From Caldilineaceae bacterium (GTDB lineage: Bacteria; Chloroflexota; Anaerolineae; Caldilineales; Caldilineaceae): a DNA stretch of 7,239 bases. Of the stretch, positions 1-7,239 are shown in pieces (within the stretch, counting starts at the first letter, position 1; each line of letters begins with the position of its first letter). The position numbers were made by a program, and so were the translations under genes. The stretch spans positions 1 through 7,239 of the forward strand of contig JAPKMV010000162.1 of assembly GCA_026645635.1 (NCBI GenBank). The letters are read 5' to 3'. The notes beneath the pieces were generated by a model. It searched no databases. It was not told the origin of the DNA and saw only the letters and a list, made by a program, of their open reading frames with translations.

Positions 1-138
1 GTCCATGCCCCAGAAGGTGAAAAAGAGATCGGCTTCGATGCCCATCATGCGGGCAGCGTTGGCCAGCACGAGACCGGGATAAGCCATGTCCAGGCTGCCT
101 TTGGAGCAGATAATCGCCAGCTTGCGTTCGTCAGACAT
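1..138 (-). CDS. DsrE-family (DsrE2/DrsH-like) sulfur-relay protein, 5' part only
   Basis: The first 46 codons of a gene that continues past the left edge of the window. The translated start reads MSDERKLAIICSKGSLDMAY and continues through LANAARMMGIEADLFFTFWG. This matches the N-terminus of the DsrE2/DrsH-like branch of the DsrE family, which has the pattern 'SKGxLDxAxxxLxLANxAxxMG...FFTFWG'. Family members are small cytoplasmic or membrane-associated proteins that bind or transfer persulfide sulfur; Cys11 sits in the first strand-loop. The ATG is preceded by AGGAGAA about 6 nt upstream. It lies 27 bp downstream of the dsrC-like gene on the same strand, so it is very probably the distal gene of the sulfur operon. 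I am sure of the family; the exact subtype is uncertain because only the N-terminus is visible. Confidence 0.8.
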   Translation of the reverse strand, partial: MSDERKLAIICSKGSLDMAYPGLVLANAARMMGIEADLFFTFWGMD

Positions 139-165
139 TGTGGTTCTCCTGTTGATTTCAATAAG

Positions 166-510
<345 letters not shown>

Positions 511-517
511 CGGTCGA

Positions 518-525
518 TTTCCTTT
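518..525 (-). promoter_or_regulatory. Ribosome binding site of the dsrC-like gene
   Basis: Minus strand reads AAAGGAAA, 7 nt before the ATG at 508-510. It decides between this ATG and the in-frame GTG at 532-534. Confidence 0.65.
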
Positions 526-608
526 CGTAATCACGTACAGTCGTTTTTGCTACGTTTGAATCTTGTCTTATCAAGCCGGTCAGCCGTCCGCCCAGTCGTG
601 TGCAGGCG

Positions 609-643
609 TCTCGTCTTTGCGCCTTTGCGTCTTTGCGTGACCC
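609..643. repeat. Second, half copy of the same palindromic repeat
   Basis: The 19-mer cgtctttgcgcctttgcgt at 612-630 is identical to 205-223, and is followed by a further ctttgcgtga. Only one arm is present; no inverted partner lies nearby. It sits in the 155-bp gap between the DUF1641 gene and dsrC. Nothing else recognisable is seen in that gap apart from the dsrC ribosome binding site. Confidence 0.8.
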
Positions 644-665
644 AGCATCCTGAACAATTGACTGC

Positions 666-1427
<762 letters not shown>

Positions 1428-1431
1428 CGCA

Positions 1432-1439
1432 TTCTCCTT
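1432..1439 (-). promoter_or_regulatory. Ribosome binding site of the DUF1641 gene
   Basis: Minus strand reads AAGGAGAA, 4 nt before the ATG at 1425-1427. It supports the shorter start over the in-frame GTG inside the upstream gene. Confidence 0.65.
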
Positions 1440-1456
1440 CCCTGCTTGCGGCACGC

Positions 1457-2692
<1,236 letters not shown>

Positions 2693-2711
2693 ACAATCAC
2701 TCCTTCAAAAG

Positions 2712-3470
2712 CTAGATGCGCGACAACTCCGCGATATGGCTCAATTTGTTGAACAGCACGAGGCGCTCCGTCATGATGTGCGCCACGATGTCGGCGATAC
2801 GCTGCATGTAACCCAGGAGCCGCTGCTGTTCGGCGGCTGTCAGCACATAGGTTTCCGCCAGCCGTTGGCGCACGACCGCCTCGGGTGTGCTCAGCAACTC
2901 GGCCATGCGCGCCACCTGCAGGTCGCTCGGCGGCCAGGCCTGCGGCGCAATGCCCCCCGCCACCAGCATCGCCTTGATCTCGCTGCCGACGCGCACCAAC
3001 GCGCGGGTGTGGAGCAGCCCGAGGTGCCCCTGGGTCATCACGGGCTGCAAACTGGGCTGATTGGCCAGCGCCGCCCATTCCTGACGGCACTGCTGGCGCA
3101 CCGTGGCGAAGGTTTCGGCCAGCGTGAAGAGGCCGCAGGGGTTGCTCACCTGGAGCACCGGCTCGCCGTGCAGGTCGGTGACCACCATCATCACGCCGAG
3201 CATGTCGGCGAAGGTGTCCTGGATGCGCTGTACGCATTCCGCCGGCAGCAGTTTGCTCAAATCGGAGCCGTTTGCCTGCGGCGCCTCGTCCACGGTCGCA
3301 CCCACGGGGCTTTGTGTTTGCAGCCAGCCCTCGATGGAGCGCCGGGGAAAGCGCCACTGGCTGCCCACCTTCATGGCGGGGATGCGCCCGTCGTCGGCCA
3401 TGCGGTAGATCGTGGTGCGGTCGACGTGGAGAATCTCTTGTAGCTGGCGGGTGGTCAGAAATTCGGTCAT
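2712..3470 (-). CDS. Excisionase/MerR-type HTH regulator with PocR sensory domain
   Basis: Encodes 252 aa. The N-terminal domain (about residues 3-50) begins FLTTRQLQEILHVDRTTIYR and continues to GRIPAMKVGSQWRFPRRSIEGWL, a standard HTH_17/excisionase-type DNA-binding winged helix. After a linker (51-70), residues about 72-205 match the PocR ligand-binding domain: IQDTFADMLGVMMVVTDLHG, then NPCGLF, a second Cys at 128, and GHLGLLHTRALVRVGSEIKAMLVAGGI. Cys112 and Cys128 are at the positions conserved in many PocR domains. A helical C-terminal tail (206-252) may serve in dimerisation. The domain is named for PocR, the propanediol-utilisation regulator, and binds small ligands; the ligand here is unknown. 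As first gene of the unit, 19 bp before the SQR-like gene, it is the obvious candidate controller of the operon. The Shine-Dalgarno is poor, suggesting low expression. Confidence 0.87.
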   Translation of the reverse strand: MTEFLTTRQLQEILHVDRTTIYRMADDGRIPAMKVGSQWRFPRRSIEGWLQTQSPVGATVDEAPQANGSDLSKLLPAECVQRIQDTFADMLGVMMVVTDLHGEPVLQVSNPCGLFTLAETFATVRQQCRQEWAALANQPSLQPVMTQGHLGLLHTRALVRVGSEIKAMLVAGGIAPQAWPPSDLQVARMAELLSTPEAVVRQRLAETYVLTAAEQQRLLGYMQRIADIVAHIMTERLVLFNKLSHIAELSRI

Positions 3471-3525
3471 GATGCTTTAGTTCTTACTCAAAACGAACCA
3501 TTTGTCTTTCGAGTCCGGCAAACTG

Positions 3526-3577
3526 TGCATTCAGTCACATTTGCTGCATCTGATTGCATTTACAGCATAGGCTGCAT
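3526..3577. promoter_or_regulatory. Phased TGCAT repeats upstream of the PocR regulator
   Basis: TGCAT occurs at 3526, 3545, 3555 and 3573, with the near-match AGCAT at 3564. The steps are 19, 10, 9 and 9 bp, close to one or two helical turns, so all copies face roughly the same side of the DNA. This fits an array of half-sites for a regulator, possibly the PocR protein itself; assignment is inference. Confidence 0.45.
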
Positions 3578-3591
3578 CGTCTGCCTGCTAA
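3564..3591 (-). promoter_or_regulatory. Weak candidate sigma70-type promoter for the sulfur operon
   Basis: Minus strand TTAGCA (3586-3591), 16-bp spacer, TATGCT (3564-3569). Each hexamer matches consensus at four of six positions. The -10 overlaps the phased TGCAT array, and the two inverted repeats lie upstream at activator-like distances. Other weak matches are possible. Confidence 0.25.
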
Positions 3592-3600
3592 CGGGGCGAA

Positions 3601-3621
3601 TGTCCCGGAATGGTCGGGACA
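3601..3621. promoter_or_regulatory. Inverted repeat TGTCCCG-N7-CGGGACA, operator candidate
   Basis: Perfect 7-bp arms (3601-3607 and 3615-3621) separated by gaatggt. It lies directly upstream of the candidate promoter of the sulfur operon. The size and symmetry suit a dimeric DNA-binding protein; the regulator is not identifiable from sequence. Confidence 0.4.
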
Positions 3622-3630
3622 GGTGTCATG

Positions 3631-3650
3631 TTTGTGCAAGAATGCACAAA
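3631..3650. promoter_or_regulatory. Inverted repeat TTTGTGCA-N4-TGCACAAA, operator candidate
   Basis: Perfect 8-bp arms (3631-3638 and 3643-3650) with a 4-bp centre AGAA. The inner TGCA core is shared with the phased TGCAT elements closer to the gene, suggesting the same or a related DNA-binding protein. It is placed 161-180 bp upstream of the regulator's start codon. Confidence 0.45.
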
Positions 3651-3750
3651 TGGGTCGTGGAAGGTAACCTGAAAATTGGAGCGCGGAGGTTGTTTACCTG
3701 GTGATGGGGTTGCAAGCGGGGCTATCAAATAGGAGAGCAGTACACATTAC

Positions 3751-3796
3751 CGCGGTGAAACTGTACTGATTTGAAAATTAGTACAGTTTCACCGCG
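3751..3796. repeat. Perfect 17-bp-arm hairpin overlapping the fic stop codon
   Basis: CGCGGTGAAACTGTACT (3751-3767) is exactly complementary to 3780-3796 around a 12-nt centre whose ends can also pair. The right arm contains the TGA (3789-3791) and last two codons of the Fic gene. It could act as a transcript-end stabiliser or a terminator on the minus strand, but no T-run follows on that side. A third copy of the inner motif, CAGTACA, lies at 3738-3744 and could pair with TGTACTG (3762-3768), giving an alternative fold. Confidence 0.6.
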
Positions 3797-4970
3797 TCTC
3801 GTTGCCAAATATTCCCAAGAGAACGTCCCTGGCCATGTACGCCCTGTCGTACTTACGTTCATCAAACGCAGTGAGTATTCCGTGTTCAATCAGGGTTGTC
3901 ACAACCCGCTGCGCGCCACGGTAAGTCATCCCCAGAATCGCCTGGGCACGGGAGACTGTTACGATCGGGTTCTCAAAAAGAGAATCGGTCAGCCTGATTG
4001 CAGAAGCCGATTCCTTGTGGGCGTAGAGCAGATTGTGCCATTTATGCTGCAAGTCCTGAATCTGCTTGATGCGCGCCGCAGTATCTTGGGCCTGATACCT
4101 GACGCCCTCCAGAAAAAACTCCACCCAAAGCTGCCAGCCGTCGCGCTGGCTGACGCCCAACAGCAGGTCATAATAGGACTGGCGACGCTGCTCGAGATAT
4201 GCGCTCAAATGCAGCAAGGGCAAGGACAATAGCCCCCAGTGGACCACGAGCAGGGAGAGCAGGAGCCGCCCGATCCGTCCGTTGCCATCAAGGAATGGGT
4301 GTATCGCCTCAAACTGGTAATGGATGAAGGCTAACCGCACGAGTGGCGGGAAGTCATCCTCTTCTTGCAGATAAACCGCCAATGCTTCCAATACCGCCGG
4401 CAACTCAATTGCTGGTGGTGGTACGAACACGGCATTGTTGATCGTACCACCACCGATCCAGTTCTGTGTGGTGCGATATTCACCTGGCGTGCTGTATTGG
4501 CCACGCACCCCCTGCAAGAGCAAGCGATGCATGCCGCGCAGCAGCCAGAGATTGACACCCATCTGCGCCGACTCCGCCAAACCGTATTCAAGTGCTTGGA
4601 CGTAGTTATAGACTTCGCGCACGTCCACCAGTGCCGGATCATTTGGCGCCAAACCAGGCAACGCCAATTGCCCACTTTCATACAGGTACAGATCGGTCAG
4701 GTCCGACTGCGTGCCCTCGATGCGCGAGGAGAGCACGGCCTCGCGCCGAAGAAAAGGACGGATGAACAGATTCGGGTTTGGCAACATACGCCCCAAGCCG
4801 GCCAGTTCCCCAACGGCGCGCTCCGCCGCTGCATTGAGGGCGGCAAGCGGCCAGTTGGGCGCCAGTTCCGGGGGCAGAGGATTGGGAACATATGCCCAGT
4901 AAGCCAGATCGCCCTGGCCAACCTGGATCACGCGCCCGCTTGTGGCAGCAGAAAATGCCGTAGGGTTCAT
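3789..4970 (-). CDS. Fic-family protein (probable AMPylase, class II self-inhibited)
   Basis: Encodes 393 aa. Numbered from the chosen start, there is a Fic N-terminal region (about 30-110) containing the inhibitory helix motif SSRIEG (81-86), which fits the (S/T)xxxE(G/N) pattern whose Glu blocks ATP binding. The Fic domain carries the full catalytic signature HPFLDGNGRIGR (224-235), with the catalytic His and phosphate-binding residues intact. GEYRTTQNWIGG (163-174) is the usual flap region before it. The C-terminal third (about 335-375; TVSRAQAILGMTYRGAQRVV) looks like a winged helix. Fic proteins transfer AMP or related groups to Tyr, Ser or Thr of a target; the target here is unknown. 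The start is the ATG at 4968-4970, preceded by GAGGAAA that overlaps the upstream stop codon; a TTG at 4983-4985 is the alternative. No separate antitoxin gene is seen, in keeping with class II. Confidence 0.92.
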   Translation of the reverse strand: MNPTAFSAATSGRVIQVGQGDLAYWAYVPNPLPPELAPNWPLAALNAAAERAVGELAGLGRMLPNPNLFIRPFLRREAVLSSRIEGTQSDLTDLYLYESGQLALPGLAPNDPALVDVREVYNYVQALEYGLAESAQMGVNLWLLRGMHRLLLQGVRGQYSTPGEYRTTQNWIGGGTINNAVFVPPPAIELPAVLEALAVYLQEEDDFPPLVRLAFIHYQFEAIHPFLDGNGRIGRLLLSLLVVHWGLLSLPLLHLSAYLEQRRQSYYDLLLGVSQRDGWQLWVEFFLEGVRYQAQDTAARIKQIQDLQHKWHNLLYAHKESASAIRLTDSLFENPIVTVSRAQAILGMTYRGAQRVVTTLIEHGILTAFDERKYDRAYMARDVLLGIFGNETR

Positions 4971-4976
4971 CGTCGG

Positions 4977-4983
4977 TTTCCTC
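4977..4983 (-). promoter_or_regulatory. Ribosome binding site of fic, overlapping the upstream stop
   Basis: Minus strand GAGGAAA, 6 nt before the ATG at 4968-4970. Its first bases are part of the TGA (4982-4984) that ends the ATPase pseudogene frame, a layout typical of translational coupling. Confidence 0.6.
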
Positions 4984-5944
4984 AAGCAGAATTTTCGTGG
5001 GAGGCGTCAAGCGCGTTCATTTCCGCCGATTTTCGTTGGAACCAGCGCGCCACCAGCGGCGCCTGAAAGCGCAGCGCACCGTCTACCGGTTCCAGCAACT
5101 CGCGGCGCACCAGCCGCGCAGCACCCTGGGGATCGCCGCCATTGGCTGCACCAGTGGCGACCCCCAGCAGCAAACTTTGCTCAGTAGCGCTCACGCTGTC
5201 CCAGATCTCCTGGAATTAGTCGGAGGCGTGGGCAAAAGCATCGCTCAGCACGGCCTCGACATCGTCGGCGACGGCGCAGCGGCGATGGGCAAGGTTGAGC
5301 CGATCCACCAGTTCGGCGCCGAGCAGTTGCACCAGAAAGGGCTGGCCGTGGGTCAGTTCCAGAATCGCCGCAACTGCCGCCGGTTCATACTTCATTTGCT
5401 GCTCAAAGCCGGGCAGCGGATGTTCGATCAACTCACGCGCTTCCTCTGTTCGCAGATAGCTGATGTGCAGCCGGCGGGTATTGATCAGCGTGTCACTCCA
5501 GTACGCGGCCATCTCATCGGCAGCGACCGAACCGGCCAGCAGCAGACGCCAGCGCCGGCGATGCTCGATGGTGTCGCGCAGGAAGTTGAGCGCCGCCCGG
5601 CTGCCGGTGGCCGCAATCACCTCATCCAGGCGCTGGAACTCGTCCAGATAGGTCGTATTGCCCAGGTTGAAGAAGCGGGAGACAAAGCGGTGGCGGCCGC
5701 CGTAGTAGGTCAACGGCTGCGCTGAAGCCACCACCAGCATCAGCAGTTGATCGTCCATCCACGCGCGCAGGGCATCGTAGAATGCGTTGTCAAATTCCTG
5801 GGGTCTTTCCAGCAGCGCCTCGAATTCGTCCAGGCAGAGCACAATGAAGCGCAGCTCGGCGGCGTGCCCGACGAAGCGCGTGGGGTCGGTGATCTTGCCG
5901 CCGAAATAGAAGGGATTGGCGTTGGCTGGCGGTGATCCGGGCAT
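4982..5944 (-). pseudogene. Degenerate AAA-type ATPase (NPFYFGG family), Walker A lost, one internal TAA
   Basis: One reading frame of 321 codons, broken by a TAA at 5216-5218. Before the stop: NPFYFGGKITDPTRFVGHAAEL (residues 10-31), the characteristic opening of this ATPase group. Then at about residue 34 it jumps straight to VLCLDEFEALLERPQEF (35-51), a Walker B segment. The intervening region that should hold the GxxxxGKT/S Walker A loop is absent. A second LDEF motif (100-103) follows, with RLDEVIAATGSRAALNFLRD, then LAGSVAADEMAAYWSD and LIEHPLPGF, ending ...AFAHASD. After the TAA the same frame continues FQEIWDSVSATEQSLLLGV... to KSAEMNALDASHENSA, which is the expected C-terminal helix bundle. 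The stop probably replaced a Tyr codon. Without Walker A it should not bind ATP normally. It abuts the Fic gene and may only survive as its leader. A shortened protein (5216-5944, 242 aa) could still be made. Confidence 0.8.
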
Positions 5945-6015
5945 GAGACTCTCTCAAACCAGTGTGCGGGTGAAGACATCGGCGCCAAAGGCGATAGATG
6001 TGATGCCGTGGCAAC

Positions 6016-6021
6016 AGTATA
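6016..6021 (-). promoter_or_regulatory. Possible -10 element before the ATPase remnant/fic unit
   Basis: Minus strand TATACT (five of six to TATAAT), 72 bp upstream of the pseudogene ATG. No convincing -35 lies at 16-18 bp. A small inverted repeat TTGGA-N6-TCCAA (6034-6049), with GATGCATC inside it, occupies that place and could be an operator. Confidence 0.25.
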
Positions 6022-6060
6022 CACGAAAGATGGTTGGAGATGCATCCAAATTACAGGGCA

Positions 6061-6103
6061 CAAAAAACAAACCGCCCGTCCGAAGATGCCGGACAGGCGG
6101 TTT
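6061..6103 (-). terminator. Rho-independent terminator of the small-gene unit
   Basis: Stem AAACCGCC (6069-6076)/GGCGGTTT (6096-6103), one mismatch, then GTCCG (6078-6082)/CGGAC (6090-6094), with a 7-nt loop. On the minus strand the stem runs straight into TTTGTTTTTTG, a proper U-tract. It lies 47 bp after the stop of the 61-aa gene and isolates it from the ATPase/fic unit. The rest of 5945-6150 holds nothing else that I recognise apart from the weak sites noted. Confidence 0.85.
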
Positions 6104-6150
6104 ATTCGCTTGGCTGAGGTCGGGGACCCTCAGATCGGGTGGCCATATAG

Positions 6151-6336
6151 TTACTTCGATGCGGCCAGCTTGAAGCCGGGCTGCGCTGCGAGTTGCGGGC
6201 GGCGCTGCAAGCTCTGCTGCAAACGCTGCCATAGACTCGGCTTTCCACTCATGTGCGACCAGCGCTGCTCGTGCATCTGCCGGAGCAATTCCTGGTGCTG
6301 GAGCCGAGCGAGTTCTGCCTGTTGCAACGGATTCAT
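6151..6336 (-). CDS. Small uncharacterised Gln/Arg-rich protein, 61 aa
   Basis: Not recognised as a named family. The protein starts MNPLQQAELARLQHQELLRQ and ends QLAAQPGFKLAASK. It is hydrophilic, basic and rich in Gln, Leu and Arg with a heptad-like spacing in the first 25 residues, so a short coiled-coil or amphipathic helix is likely. There is no membrane segment and no Cys. The ATG has a strong GGAGGGG site (6339-6345 on the plus strand). It follows the 66-aa gene by 43 bp on the same strand and precedes the terminator, so the two form a unit. The strong ribosome site and clean transcription signals support it as real. Confidence 0.65.
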   Translation of the reverse strand: MNPLQQAELARLQHQELLRQMHEQRWSHMSGKPSLWQRLQQSLQRRPQLAAQPGFKLAASK

Positions 6337-6379
6337 AACCCCTCCGTGTGTTTGTGTAATCGTATCCTGCGTTCGTTCG

Positions 6380-6580
6380 TTACTGCTGGACGACCAGGCG
6401 ACCCGTGGCCACCTGCACGCTCCGCACGGCCTGGCGCATCTGCTCGACCAACCCAGCCATCAGGCTGCGGGGAGCCGCGCGACCGGCCATCATCCGTGCG
6501 ACTGCATTCTCTCGTTCCGCCTCTCGGCGCATGTCATCGTAGCGTTCCTGCGCCACGTAGACATCGTTCATCGTCATCAT
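6380..6580 (-). CDS. Small uncharacterised protein, 66 aa, first gene of a two-gene unit
   Basis: Not recognised as a named family. Begins MMTMNDVYVAQERYDDMRRE, continues with ENAVARMMAGR and ends VQVATGRLVVQQ. It has a charged N-terminal helix, a Met/Arg-rich middle and a short hydrophobic tail that is too short and polar for a clear membrane anchor. The start is the ATG at 6578-6580, which has GGGAGGC 4 nt upstream (6585-6591 on the plus strand). The longer frame back to 6623-6628 has no ribosome site and would make the leader coding. A good promoter lies about 95 bp upstream. Followed by the 61-aa gene. Confidence 0.65.
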   Translation of the reverse strand: MMTMNDVYVAQERYDDMRREAERENAVARMMAGRAAPRSLMAGLVEQMRQAVRSVQVATGRLVVQQ

Positions 6581-6633
6581 GGTTGCCTCCCGTTTGCCTG
6601 TTCTCCCGATGTGCTTGCGAGTCATCACAATCT

Positions 6634-6750
6634 AGTGTATATTGTGTGTATCGCTGCCGTTCACTTACACACACATGGTAGCACACAAAATACACAATGT
6701 CAATACCTAATTTTGTGGAATTTTGATTTTTGTGGAAAATAGTTGTGTAA
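6634..6750. promoter_or_regulatory. TGTGTA/TACACA-rich divergent control region
   Basis: TGTGTGTA (6643-6650) is a perfect inverted partner of TACACACA (6666-6673). Further copies: TACACA at 6691-6696 inside the promoter spacer, GTGTAT at 6635-6640 and TTGTGTAA at 6743-6750. TTTTGTGGAA is directly repeated at 6711-6720 and 6728-6737 (17-bp step). The cluster surrounds the small-gene promoter and precedes the plus-strand gene, suggesting shared control; the regulator is unknown. The stretch 6581-6799 holds no other gene that I can support. Confidence 0.4.
6675..6703 (-). promoter_or_regulatory. Sigma70-type promoter for the two small genes
   Basis: Minus strand TTGACA (6698-6703, perfect -35), a 17-bp spacer, then TACCAT (6675-6680, four of six to the -10 consensus). 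The predicted start is near 6668, leaving a leader of about 90 nt before the 66-aa gene. Confidence 0.6.
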
Positions 6751-6799
6751 GTCCGCTAGATGAAGATGTACGCAACTGCGGTGGATGGAAAGAGAACCG

Positions 6800-7239
6800 A
6801 TGGGCAAGCCAGTGCAAAGCGCCGCCGCTGAAGGAAAGGCAAATAGCGGCGCAACCAACAACAGAAAGGCGAACGGCGGCAAGGTCGGCGCAGAGGAGAC
6901 AGCGGCTGCCTTCGACAGCATTTTGCCGCCGCAGCGCCAACGTTTCATCGCCGCGCTCGGCGCAGAGCGGCCTGCACAGGCCCGCCGCGGCCGCGCAGCC
7001 GCGCTGCTGCTCCATGATTGGCGCGCCAGCGTCGATCTGCAAAGCGCGGCTGCGCTGCTGCCCTTTGTGGAAGACGGTGCCGTCACCGCCGCCGAGGCCG
7101 CCCACCACTGCGGCGAGCGCGTCGCGTATCTGTGCAGCGAATATCTCCGCATCATGCAGCACCCGGCGGACCCGCAGTGGGCCGGAGATCCGATTGTGCA
7201 GCAGCGCGTGCGCAACTTCGTCCTGGCCTACCGCGACCC
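6800..7239 (+). CDS. RelA/SpoT-like protein with degenerate N-terminal HD domain, 5' part
   Basis: 146 codons are visible and the gene runs off the right edge. The first 35 residues are low-complexity (Ala, Gly, Asn, Lys). From about residue 40, LPPQRQRFIAAL leads to RAAALLLHDWRASVDLQSAA, then LLPFVEDGAVTAAEAAHHCG and ERVAYLCSEYLRIM. This parallels the HD hydrolase region of RelA/SpoT enzymes (helix, 'GLLHDVVEDT-VT-EDI--EFG-EVA-LV-G-TK'), but the HD pair is replaced by Pro-Phe and one residue is missing. RVRNFVLAYRD fits the following helix. If correct, (p)ppGpp hydrolysis should be lost and any synthetase domain would be beyond the edge. ATG 6800-6802 is chosen because GGAAAGAG lies upstream; ATG 6785-6787 in the same frame is equally possible. 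The family call rests on pattern recall and is moderate at best. Confidence 0.5.
   Translation, partial: MGKPVQSAAAEGKANSGATNNRKANGGKVGAEETAAAFDSILPPQRQRFIAALGAERPAQARRGRAAALLLHDWRASVDLQSAAALLPFVEDGAVTAAEAAHHCGERVAYLCSEYLRIMQHPADPQWAGDPIVQQRVRNFVLAYRD

Noticed and set aside
5954..6232. Minus-strand frame of 92 codons between the ATPase remnant and the 61-aa gene
   Set aside because: It reads through the terminator stem and U-tract and overlaps the 61-aa gene in another frame, with no ribosome site; not the missing Walker A region.
6008..6742. Plus-strand frame of 244 codons
   Set aside because: It runs through the terminator hairpin, both small genes and the promoter region antisense; Cys/His-rich shadow composition, no family pattern.
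6760..6831. Possible 23-codon leader peptide from ATG 6760 (or ATG 6766) overlapping the right-edge gene
   Set aside because: Poor ribosome site and Arg-rich chance-like sequence; it could equally be an upstream frame of the main gene, so not called.
6700..7215. Minus-strand frames opposite the right-edge gene
   Set aside because: The plus frame has RelA/SpoT-like sequence and typical GC-rich codon usage; the minus frames are low-complexity shadows.

Overview
The window reads as a moderately GC-rich bacterial chromosome, most likely Chloroflexota (Caldilinea/Anaerolineae-like). I infer this from three things: a sulfide:quinone-oxidoreductase-like flavoprotein next to a DUF1641 protein and DsrC/DsrE-type sulfur carriers, an NPFYFGG-type AAA ATPase remnant, and the short 'acgcaaaggcgcaaag' palindromic repeats common in Chloroflexota, Cyanobacteria and similar genomes. 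No rRNA gene fixes the taxon, so this is a judgement from gene style.

Left part (1-3470, all minus strand): a compact sulfur-metabolism operon, read right to left. It runs from a HTH + PocR-sensor regulator (2712-3470) to an SQR-like FAD oxidoreductase (1457-2692), a DUF1641 helical protein (666-1427), a DsrC/TusE-family sulfur-relay protein (166-510), and a DsrE-family protein cut by the window edge (1-138). Gaps are 19-29 bp, except for 155 bp before dsrC. That gap and the 3' end of dsrC both carry copies of a palindromic repeat. One copy has been absorbed into the dsrC reading frame and replaces the normal C-terminal arm. The likely logic is that the flavoprotein (with DUF1641) oxidises a sulfide or persulfide, DsrC/DsrE carry the sulfur, and the PocR protein senses a ligand and controls the operon.

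Regulatory gap (3471-3788): it contains helically phased TGCAT repeats, two perfect inverted repeats (TGTCCCG and TTTGTGCA halves), and a perfect 17-bp-arm hairpin that overlaps the stop codon of the next gene.

Middle (3789-5944, minus): an intact Fic-family protein with a self-inhibitory motif lies directly downstream of an AAA ATPase pseudogene. The pseudogene has lost its Walker A region, looks mosaic, and carries one in-frame TAA.

Right part (5945-7239): a rho-independent terminator (minus strand) ends a two-gene unit of small uncharacterised proteins (66 and 61 aa). A good sigma70-like promoter lies upstream of that unit, in a TGTGTA/TACACA-rich divergent region. On the plus strand a partial gene runs off the right edge; it resembles the N-terminal HD region of RelA/SpoT proteins, with the metal-binding motif degenerate.
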